Assembly (NCBI GenBank): GCA_033063855.1
Contig: CP093829.1
Span: 12,803,537-12,867,536 of the forward strand
Source of the DNA: Smittia aterrima
Taxonomy: Eukaryota > Arthropoda > Insecta > Diptera > Chironomidae
Direction: 5' to 3'
Length of the DNA: 64,000 nucleotides
Both the position numbers and the translations under genes were made by a program. Below, piece by piece: positions 24,536-34,604 of this stretch; the first letter of the stretch is position 1; each line of letters starts with the position of its first letter. Below the pieces are notes generated by a model. The model was not told the origin of the DNA and made no database searches. It saw nothing but the letters and a program-made list of their open reading frames with translations.

Positions 24536-26803
24536 ATTTGGAAGGATTAGGCGCTTAATTAATTGATGAAGTTATCATATAATTGATTAATTGTTGATCC
24601 TCATAATTCTTTTCACATTATCACTGTTCACATTCTGCCGCACACGGCAGAGAATTTTTGTAAACTTTTTATGTGCATACTTCGTGGCTTTAACTTTATC
24701 TCCTCGCAATCATAATAATTCACTTTTATTCACAGATATTTACAGCTTCCACCTAAAAGCACCAGCGCAGCAGTATCAAGAAGAAATGAAAAGAGGGGAA
24801 GAGTTTGCTTTAGAAACTTTTTGCCTTTCATGCTTATAAGTTTGTTTAACTTTAAATCGACCACCGACCAACAAGCAAAAACCAAGCGCCTTTCAAATGG
24901 GATAAACAAAGCATTTCCACAAGAGGGAACGCAAAGAAAATCGGTGAGGGAAAATAAAAAATATATCACAGCATATCTTTAATAATTACTCCCACATTTG
25001 CTTCACAAATGATTATACACAAAAACAGTTCATGAAAAGCTCCAAAGTTCCTTTTGTGAGCGGAAAAAATTGTGCTCAGAGCATATCTGGGCATGCGTTC
25101 GAGCAACACAATATTTTCCTCTGTTTCTGCGTTTAAATAGTAATTTTTTAATACAGGGAGACGAGAAGCAGAAACGGGAGGAAGAAACAAAAATGTTGGC
25201 GTTAAATGCGAGAAACATTACGACTTTGAGGGCCACTTCGTCGTCCCTCTCCCCACCTCCCATCGTTCGCTACATTTTTAATCTCAAACGTCCAGAAAAG
25301 CACACAGTAAGCAGTCAAGCACATAATCGATAACACGACGAAAAAAGACGCGAAGTGAGTGAATGATGTTCATGTCCTTATCATTTACTGTGCCACATCC
25401 TGTGCCGTTTGTCATTTCCCCCCTTTCGATGACGAAAGAAAGTGTCGCGCTTGTTCGCCCTCCACACACTCGCGTCACGTCGTCGTGTGTAATTGAAACC
25501 CAATAAAGTTCTTCAAGCGAGAAGCTTCCACCGGAATGGACTTTCATTACAAAGCGAGCTTGTAGTGAGCGAGCGAAAAGCACAAATAAAAATTAAGAAA
25601 TTTTTGCCATTGTCGAACGCAACACAAGGAGAAGCTTATTATGCGTCTTCATCACAAGTTGAAACAAGTTTTTCCTTTTTCCCCGACACACAAAAGTCGT
25701 CATAACTTTCCCGTTTCTCCGGACTTTTTACGAGTATCCTTCTCACATATTTATATCATTTCTACCACTTAATTTTATGCGGAGCTTTTAAACTGTGAAA
25801 GCACGGGAACACAGACAACACATTCCCGCTTCCTTCTCTTAAACATGTTGCTGCAGTTTTCATTCTTCAGACCTCGCTTGCTCTATGGCATAAATTTTCA
25901 TTTCGAGCTTTCGTTTCCCTTTTTTATTTTTTACATTGTTGTTTATAAAATGAAACCAGCAGCGCTCCCGACGTGCGTATTTATGGTTATTTATATTTTT
26001 TTCTTCTCCGCTGTTATTGATTTTAACAAATCTTTACATCAAACGTGAAACTTTTTATATTTTTTTTTGTGTTTGTTTAAAAAGCCTTTGCGACTTTCTC
26101 CAGTAAAAGAAAATGAAACAAATCGTCTTGCCTAGCGAATTTTTCATTTTTCTCAGCTCCTGACGTCGATTTTTTCCACTTTCACCCACTTAGAACTAAG
26201 CTTTTTTTTCGCGATTGTAAGTAACTGGCTATAGACTCGAACGAGAAAAACTTAAATCACACGACATTAAATATAAATATCACAATGCGGAACGAGTAAA
26301 TCTACGGATTTGATTTGCTGTCAAACTTTTTTTTATCTATCACTGAAATGATTTCCTACACTTTTGCTTTGCTTATTTTTCATTAAATGCGATTAGCGAA
26401 CAACCGACACAAAAGGACCATCGATGAGAAGGTTCTCCTGCTACTGAAAAGAATTTTCACACTCCGCGGTGCCTTTGCTTCGGTTTTTTCCTACATTTCT
26501 CCGTCTCGGAGTGATAAGAGAGCTTTCCTTCCTTCACTCACTCGCTCACACATTTCGCGCATGTTTCGAAAAGAAAAAGCTTTTCCGAGCGAAGGGAGTG
26601 AGAGTTCACAGCTTTTCCTTCTCTTGTTAACAAACCCTTATCAGTTTTGATGTTATTGTCGGTTCGGTAACATCTGAAAGACGAATTGTCGCTTCTGATG
26701 ATGAAAAGCAACGCAAATCATTTTCCTTTCAAAAAATTATAAAATTTTATTTCGCGTTGAACACGTTTAGGCCAAATTATGGTGGCAGTTGTTTATAAGT
26801 TGT
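24536..26803. other. Upstream region of NaCP60E and 3' flank of muskelin
   Basis: About 2.3 kb between the channel start codon and the muskelin stop. It should contain the channel's 5' UTR and promoter. On the minus strand an AATAAA at about 26,745-26,752 follows the muskelin stop by some 55 bases and is its likely poly(A) signal. No other coding sequence is seen. Confidence 0.55.
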
Positions 26804-29561
26804 TTATATGTTAATATAGTTACAAAGATTCGGTCGTGGTTGACATTTGCTTTCGGGAAGTAGCTCGATGAGTTTGTTGAATAAGTAAGAACGTTGTGTG
26901 CGAATCTTTCTCTGATCTTCAACTCTTGATGAGTCTTTAATGGAATCGTCAGCTCGGTTGCAAAATATCAATGAAGGGAGTTTGTGAAAGTCTTTAACTT
27001 GCTCAATGTCTGATTGATCGATTGTCTCATGGAGATTATTTCTCAGGAAGTCCAAAGCACTATAAGAATCTGTTCGAGTAATTTCTTCATAGTTTTGTTT
27101 CCGAATCAAATATTTGCAGTGACTGTAGATATTTTCACACGACGGCTTTGAAAGCTCGAGACAGTATTCTGAGTTGAAATTAACGACGTAATGTTTTTTG
27201 GCGGCGGAGTCGAAAACAAAACATTCCGTACTCGAGCATGAGTGCATCGTGGTATTTTTGTGAATCACTGACCACTCACTTGTTGATAAAGAGAAAATCC
27301 ATAAACTGTCCCGCAACAGCGCAAAAATTTCTCCCTTGTGAACGTCAATGGTAGCAAGCGAAAGACCGGAGAAGATGGATTGCCCTGAGGCATCCGGCTC
27401 GTTAGTGGAAGTTTGAACTGAAGTAATTGTGTTTAACTCCACGTCGTACTTGATGAAGTCCGTACAGATATCTTTACCACGCTGACCCCCAAAAACCTTT
27501 TTTTTTAAAGAATACAAAAGCAGGAGAGAACAGAAAAGTTAGGATTTGTCAACCCAAAAATTAAATTTGTGAGTGTCGTCTTACGTAAATTTTGCGATTT
27601 TTCTGTGAATGAAAATTAAGACTTAAAATGAAGGCAGCACGTCGCAGTAATCTTTTAACTCACTTCGTCGTACAGCATAGAATGATTGATTCTCGACTTC
27701 AGTGACTGAATATCAGGATTGGCAGCGAGAGGATGAGCTATGTCAACGAACAATTTATTCCACGTATTCGAACTGATGTGATACGCATAGAAGTCGGAAA
27801 AGCATTCTGTGGTATCGTCAGATCTGCGACGAAAGGGAAAAATAAAATGTCAAGCACGTACTCAAAGAGACAAAAGCTTGTCTGTCACCTGTTTGCCAGC
27901 TTTCCCCCAAAAACCTTTTTTCAAAAGAATACAAAAGCAGGAGAAGATAAAGAGAAAAATTAATAAAAGTTAAGATTTGTCAACCCAAAAATTAAATTTG
28001 TGAGTGGCGCCTTACGTAAATTGTTCGTTTTTCATGAGAGAGGACCATCTGATGATCTGCTACAAGCGATGGACCATTTTCAAGACTCGTGTCTTCACAA
28101 ATCAAAATCCAAGAGTTACGCGACACATCAAACAAATAAAAGTCACTCTGAAATATGAGAAGACGTTGATTGACATTACGTGATTGTTTGCTGTGTGCTT
28201 GACTCACCTTCAAGCATTCGTTGCCTCTCATACACTTCCTTCCGATAACAAACAATTGATTGCCAACTGGATCAAATATCATTTTAGCTCCAGATCTCGG
28301 ACTCGGCGCGTTATTACTTTCGATTAGAGACCACACATTCTTATTAACATTAAACGTCCAAAGGTCATTGAGTTCAATTGTGTCGTCACTTCCTCCAAAT
28401 AAATAAATCAGACCTCGTGTTTCGTCAAAGGCGAAAGCTCCTTGTGATCGTGGCTTTGGTCGATTAGTAAAATCATCCGCTTTCATTTCCGAGAATTTCG
28501 ATTTGTACTTTTGCTTCGCAATGAACTCTTCAACATTTCCGTCTGCAAACAAATGAGATTGGCAATTAAAGACTTAAAACAACAGCGTTCATATAACTCA
28601 AGTACCGTTGATAAGTTTCCCCATTATGCTCTCTACTTTCTTGAAATCTCCAGCGTCAACAAGACATTGATAGAGCTCTGTCACTTCAGGATCTTCAAGT
28701 TGTATATTTGTCTCTTCCGCGAGTGCACGGAAAGCTTCAAAATATCCTTTTGTTCGGAGATGCTTAAGTATTAGTCGGATCGTTGTCTTTTCCTTTTGTT
28801 CGTTATAACTTTGAAGAGTGTTACTAACAATAAACTCGTCCTCGAGACCAAGCAGTTCGATGTACCAAATAGAAAAGTTGAACGATGGCCCGTAGCTAAG
28901 CAGTGGAATCACTTGTATGTACATCACTGGAAAATCCTCATTTTCAAATGTTTTATGTTTCAATTCGAACACTTCAGGTGTTGAGTCGTTCTTGAGTCCA
29001 CTGAAAAAAATGAATCGTTAGTTACTTGAACGCTGATGGGTTGACGTCTCACCCTTCAAACATTTCGCATAAATTATTTACGTCCATGCCGCCCTTAACT
29101 CTGAATTTCTTTAAATTACAGACATGGGGCTTCTCATATCTAAAGTATCAGAATATTTTTAATAAATGTATTCAATGTTTGAACCTTCACCTACTTTCCA
29201 AATTTTATATATTTAACAATAGACGGTTTCGCCAACTTAAGGATCAGGAATTGCGTAGGCGTACTGGAAGATTCGATAATAAATTTTCATTATTCACTTG
29301 AATGCTTATAAGGACAACTTACTTAGTATCTGAACTCCATCTGGATATTTGATTTTGCGGTGAGTTATCTCGGATATTCCTGAAAACGTTAAAATCGAGG
29401 GATTCGGCTGGTAAGTTGCATGACATTAGGATTTGCCGGCTAATTCTTTAATTTTAATATATTTCCAAATTGATTCCATTTACTTACTCGGGCAAATAAG
29501 AGCTAGAAAAGCTTGAAAAACTATGAATTGAATATTGAATTGTTTGCAATTTGCTATCCAT
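26804..29561 (-). CDS. muskelin: Muskelin
   Basis: Eleven exons (minus): 29561-29488, 29379-29323, 29263-29195, 29139-29053, 29000-28606, 28542-28208, 28147-28016, 27914-27889, 27823-27664, 27602-27585, 27496-26804; 681 aa (human about 735). The N-terminal discoidin-like domain includes SSFSSSYLPEN and SYGPSFNFSIWYIEL. A LisH motif (about residues 145-175) and a CTLH-like helix follow, then kelch repeats (YLFGG, IYVFGG twice) and the diagnostic C-terminal HCKYLIRKQ segment. In vertebrates muskelin is a subunit of the CTLH/GID E3 ubiquitin ligase. Exons 8 (26 nt) and 10 (18 nt) are micro-exons. The introns after exons 7 and 10 share nearly identical sequence (separate entries). ATG 29561 is the first in frame and matches the family start. 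Confidence 0.95.
27497..27584 (-). repeat. Introner-like repeat copy 1 (whole muskelin intron 10)
   Basis: This 88-nt intron runs exactly from GTAAGACG to AAAAAG. Its first 40 or so bases (ACACTCACAAATTTAA and on) and its end (CTCCTGCTTTTGTATTC) match copies 2 and 3. It is inserted between codons TAC and GTT of a kelch IY-VFGG motif. It lacks a middle segment present in the other two copies. Confidence 0.9.
27915..28015 (-). repeat. Introner-like repeat copy 2 (whole muskelin intron 7)
   Basis: This 101-nt intron runs from GTAAGGCG to GAAAAAAG. It matches copy 1 along almost its whole length and copy 3 even more closely in the middle. It too sits between TAC and GTT of a kelch IY-VFGG motif, one repeat upstream of copy 1. 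Confidence 0.9.
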
Positions 29562-30487
29562 TTTAGCGAAGACTTTTAAGAAATTATTTTCAATATCAGC
29601 CCTGTACTAAAATTATTTTCGTTCTAAGTTCTAAAATTATAGGCAAAATTCAAAATGATGTTTTCGCAATCGTTAATCAGTTTTCCAATTTATTCTCGTT
29701 ATATCAACACTTCAAATCAAACCAGCTGTAGTGAAAATTTTAAAAAATAGGCTCACAATGCGACCAAAAATCAGCTGAAATATTTTCGTATTTTCTATAG
29801 GTCGCTGAACTTTATCGTTGTTTTCATGTCGTCTCTTGCCGAAATGATTAAAAGATATTTTTTTCGTTCAACGACATTTAAACAAGCTTAAACAAGAGCA
29901 GAGACGAGTTTTGTGTTTTCAAAAATGTGATGAAAGGAAGCGGACTGACATTTTATTGATAACTGCTGTTATTCGATTTTATTTTCGAGCATTTTCAGCT
30001 TTCGATTTACATTATCGTTTAAAAGTATCTCTCTCGTAACAATCTTTAAGCATTTTTCTTTATAAAGCGATTTCTTCGAAATAAAAAAAGATTTTTGAGC
30101 AGATTTGTTGTTAAGGAAAATGAATAGAGGAGAGTGAAATTAAGGAAACAAAGTTAATCGAAGACATTTTTACCAACCAAGCACATTTAAAACTAGCTTT
30201 ACCGTTCTCAATTCTTTTTCCCTCCTAATCAATAATTTAGTGAGTTTGCTTATTAATTTGTATAAAAAAGCTTAATTTCTCCTCGCTGTGGATAATTGTT
30301 TGAGATGCGCTCGTGCCAAATAGCAAACCAATGGCGAATTAATAATTTTGGTGCTTGTGTAATGCAATGTTTGATTCACTATTCATAAATTGTGTATTTT
30401 CGTTATCGCTTCGAAATCTGACGGCGCTGATCTTTCCTCCTCTCTCAAGTGAATTTTTTGCGTAAAAATGATATTTTGCTGATAAGT
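29562..30487. other. Intergenic region between muskelin start and EB1 stop
   Basis: AT-rich. It contains the muskelin promoter side and the EB1 3' UTR. A minus-strand AATAAA (plus TTTATT at 29952-29957) is one candidate EB1 poly(A) signal. No coding sequence is supported. Confidence 0.55.
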
Positions 30488-32313
30488 TTAATACTCTTCT
30501 TCCTCAGGGGCTAGTTCGTCAGGTGGAGCGAACCCGTCCTAAAATAAATAAAATTTTAAATATATATATCTGCATCTGCAACAGAATCTTACCTCAGTCG
30601 CATACAGAATATCAAGGATTTTGGCTATGATCGGCGAAGTTTCCGATTCATCAGCCTCCTGACACAAAATCTCAATGTCTCTAAGCTTGCTGAAGTAGAA
30701 GTCACGCTCTTTCTCGAGTCCTTCCAGATTCAGTCGCATATCCACCATCTGATTTGTCAGCTCTTCAACTTGATGATTTGAAACATTGTTCGATCCAGCT
30801 TTTGGTGCAAGAGAGCGACTTGAAGCAGTTGGAGCTGGTGCTGCTTTAGGAGTTGGTTTTGATACTAAAATTATAATTGAAATGATTAAATTGTCTTAAG
30901 AAGCTCTATGGTTTAAAGGTTTCAATTGGAATGGCAGTCCTATCAATTTGTGACCCATTTGAAGATGAATAAATAATTATTCTTGCAAATGAAATGAAAA
31001 TTGATTCATAAAATAAGCAAAAGCGCAGCAAACGTACGTGGTCGACGAGGCATCGCCGAAGCAGTGGAAAGAGAAGCTGCTGGTTTCCTCACTCCATTGG
31101 TTCCCATCTTGCTAACAGCTGATGGTCCACTTCCAATTCCCAAGCCCATAGGCAAACCTTCACGAGCAGCGACGGCATCGTAATCTCGACCATCGTAGTT
31201 AGCGTCAAAGAATTTCTTGAACCATTGGAGGAACTCGAAATTATCCTGAAAACGTCCCTTAATCAACCTTAAAGAGAATATTTTCGTTAGGTTTGCAACC
31301 AGGCAAGTGTTTAAAGTGAACGAATTTATGAAGAAGTGCACCTTAAAATGTGTTTTTGTTAGCTTACCTGTCAATGGGAATAATCTACGAAAGAAAATTA
31401 AGTTTGCGATAAGAAACGATGAAATTAGTTTTTTTAAATGAAAGAAAAACTTTCTTTTGTTATGCAAAGTAGTAATCGTGTTAACGATTGCTTCATTGCG
31501 CAAATCATAAAATTCAAGACCAACAGGCAAACAACCATAAAAAGGAAATGAGGACGCGTCAGATGCAAATGATAAGCAAACAACAATATGAGTGGGTCGC
31601 CGACGAAAACCATTCCAACTGAGACGATTTCAATTGAATTTTAGTACCATTGAGTGCAACCCTTCTTGCTGGTTGTTGCATTTGTCTTTTCACCAGGATC
31701 TCTCCTACTCCTAATTCATTTTGAATTGCACCGGATCCTAGTGGGATACCACCTCTTGCTTCGAGCGGATCATATTCGCGACCATCGTAATTAGCGTCGA
31801 AAAACTTTTTGAACCATTGCAAATATTCAAAATTATCTTGAAAACGACCTTTTATCAATTTGTCTACCGGAACGATCTGTACGAGAATATTATTCTTTAG
31901 TTTCCTCTTTTACACATTCACATCAAGTCACATCACTGTCAGTCTCATTCATGATTCACAACAAGCGCGTAATTACTCACTTTGTCAACATTCATTTTCT
32001 TGAAAGCAGCTTGGAGAATCTTGAAGTTTTGGATGTATTCGTGCTCCAAGTTAGTTCTGAACTTCACTCGCTTCATTGGAACTGATCCAGAGAACAACAT
32101 ATCCATGTATTGACAGTAGGCGGCTCCTAAAAATTTAATTTTTTCATGATGATCATGTAGGTTTCACGACGGCGAACAATAAGCAAACTCACCGGTGCAT
32201 AACTCCTCGATCTTGGTAAATTGAGAGCGCAGACAATCGTTGACCCACGAGAGCATATCATGACGACTTAAGTTGTCAGTCGTCACATTGGTTGAGTAAA
32301 CGTTCACGGCCAT
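30488..32313 (-). CDS. Eb1: Microtubule plus-end-tracking protein EB1 (MAPRE family)
   Basis: Exons (minus): 32313-32193, 32126-31981, then either 3a (31876-31648) or 3b+4b (31384-31368, 31267-31038), then 30864-30593 and 30538-30488. Both forms stay in frame: 272 and 278 aa. The N-terminal CH domain starts MAVNVYSTNVTTDNLSRHDM and continues through KGRFQDNFE(Y/F)LQWFKKFF, the microtubule-binding face. A Ser/Pro/basic linker, an EB homology coiled coil (LEKERDFYFSKLRDIEILCQ) and the C-terminal EEY that binds CAP-Gly proteins follow. EB1 tracks growing microtubule ends and recruits SxIP proteins. The two versions of the middle cassette imply alternative splicing. Confidence 0.96.
31038..31384 (-). 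other. EB1 alternative exon pair 3b/4b
   Basis: A 17-nt micro-exon (31384-31368, IIPID plus part of Arg) and exon 31267-31038 encode a second copy of the KGRFQDNFEFLQWFKKFFDA segment with a different Gly/Ser/Ala linker. Phases match 3a at both ends, so the two are probably mutually exclusive. Confidence 0.8.
31648..31876 (-). other. EB1 alternative exon 3a
   Basis: Encodes the end of the CH domain from IVPVDKLIKGRFQDN, then a linker ending RRVALN. It enters in phase 0 and leaves in phase 1 at AATG|GTACTA, like the competing 3b/4b route. If the weak GTACTA donor is not used, the frame stops at 31559 and would give a short form without coiled coil or EEY tail. Confidence 0.75.
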
Positions 32314-34604
32314 CGTCTCACCAAAATAACACAACAAGAAATGCAAAACAATTCGATGAACTTTCGATACTAATCTAGAGGGAGAAGAAATTGGAAAGAG
32401 ATAAAATAAATTAACATTGAACTTGAAGCCCAGCGAGCGAGAAGTATTTTTTATAACTCGGCCACACTTGGCCTGTTTGTGTTGAGGCGGAAAGATTTCG
32501 TTTGGTTTTCTTTTTCTCGCATTTCTCTTGACTCTTCGATTCCTTCTTCATAAATATTCATTGAGGAAAAAACTTTTCATCGTCCACCAATGTATAATTT
32601 TTGTTATTTCGGCGCTTATAACTGATTATACTGCCGTTTAGTGCGGCACACATTTCCGACTATGACGAACGGTAAAAGTACTGAATGATTCGTGTTAACA
32701 AACTTTTAATTTTTTCGTCAGCGATTACCGCGATCAATGAAAGAAACGTTTTGTGATAACAAAACTTTTTTGAAGTCAAAACTGAATACGATTCTCTGGT
32801 TAACGTACATTTAACTTTGGTAAACGATTACTGCGATTAATGAAGCTTAAAGCACCGCGGTCTAGTAATCTCTTTTGGTAAACTGAGAGAGCGAATAGTG
32901 CATTTATTTCATCCTGAATTTCATGAACGCGAAAGAAGAAAATGCATCTCGGATCTATTTTTAGCGAATCTTTTAAACATTTTTTCTGGAGACAATCATT
33001 CGTGAATTGCGTCACGCGAAGCAACAATTGAGAATCGGCAAATATGCGGAATCGCGTGGCATATAATACCAGTTCATTCTCGTGGGCTAAACCGGATAAA
33101 GTGACGCAATTGACGAACGGGGAGTGTGCTTGAAATTTCACTGCAGAATGAAACACTCCCCGCATTCTTTTACATAAAATTGACAGGCAATCAGATGCGG
33201 ATTGAACGTCTGATACGCGAAATTATGCCTTTGCTTCAATTGATCGATAAAAACCATTGCAAATCGGCGAGAAAGGTGAAAACAATCAAAAGATTGAAAT
33301 GAGGTCAAAGTTCGACCAGAACTCTTTAAAATCACTTGATTCTTGTCAACCTTCACCAACTTCCTATAATCTAACTTACAAAGAACAAGTCCTGATACTT
33401 TTTCACGGCAAAATTGAGTTTAATCGGCTTTAGAAGAAACGCAAGTGACTCACGAAAGAAATGTTTTAATGAGCTCGAACTAGCGAGGTTTAGACGAACA
33501 AGCAACGCATCACCGAGGTTTAGCAAATTTGAATTTTTTCACCGATTCTTGAATTTTCTTAATTAAGCTTATTTAATGCTCCTGAGTAATGCTAAAGTGT
33601 TGCTCACTATTCATGATCCGAAGTATGTTAATACAAGAACTAAGGTAAATTGCTCTGAAAATACAAATGTTTCAAAATAGTATATGTGATTTGAAGTCCT
33701 AGTATCTAAATGGTTAAATATTGCATTATAACTAACGTCTATTAAACGGCAAAATTTGAAGCGACTACTTTCGTGAGATTTTTAAAAAATTTCGTGACGA
33801 CGAGTGAAAGGAGACAGTTTCGACATTCTTTTGAAATTCGCTTTTTTTTGGGATCTTTTCATTTATCTTGTTGAGCAATTGAACATTGATGTTTTCAGGA
33901 CGACTCCAACCTCCAACAAATAAATATTACGCGCAAGCGTGACGAAATTGACAAGATGAATGAGAGTCTTACATTCATCAGGAAAGGATCGAGCTATACC
34001 AGAAAGTATTTCACCAACAAAGGATGAAAAGATATCCAAGATGAAAATCAAGAAATCAAATGCCATAATTAAAAATTATCACTCTTTATACTAAGATGCC
34101 TTATACATGAGAGTTTAGACGACAGTTGTAAATAATCCGTTGACGATCAATAAATGCAAAATCTGTGAAAAGGCCTTCACGACAAAAGCTGCACCCTTCT
34201 TATCCTTCTCGTTAGCAGCTAAAACTTTTTTGAAAGAATTTGTGGCAGCTAACAAATTACATTGCTATTGCAGAAATCACTGATCACACAGCAGCTTATG
34301 ACACAACTTATCATACAACTTATCAAATTTCTTGTGGCATCCTTCAAAGTCATAAAAAATCCTTTTGTTCATTCAGTAATTTTATTCTACTGTCAATTGC
34401 AGCACCTTAAATGTTTTACAATCTTTATTTTCTCCTGTATTACATCCAAAAATTGTTGAGTGAATCACATCATAATTCATCTTTTTCTAAAAATAATTTT
34501 ACTGTTGTGAAACGAGTGATCACTCTAATATCTATGATGATTTTAATGATGAAAGTTATGATATCTGGCAGATCAATATAATAATTAAGAGATCATAATA
34601 ACCA
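32314..34604. other. Intergenic region between EB1 and the CABIT gene
   Basis: Contains the EB1 5' flank and the CABIT gene 3' flank. A minus-strand ATG frame at 34066-33863 (67 codons, hydrophobic N-terminus) has some coding character but no homology or splice evidence, so I do not call it. Nothing else is supported. Confidence 0.5.

Noticed and set aside
33863..34066. Minus-strand frame of 67 codons with a hydrophobic N-terminus, possible secreted peptide
   Set aside because: No cleavage-site logic, no splice or promoter support and no recognisable family. Kept only as a note.
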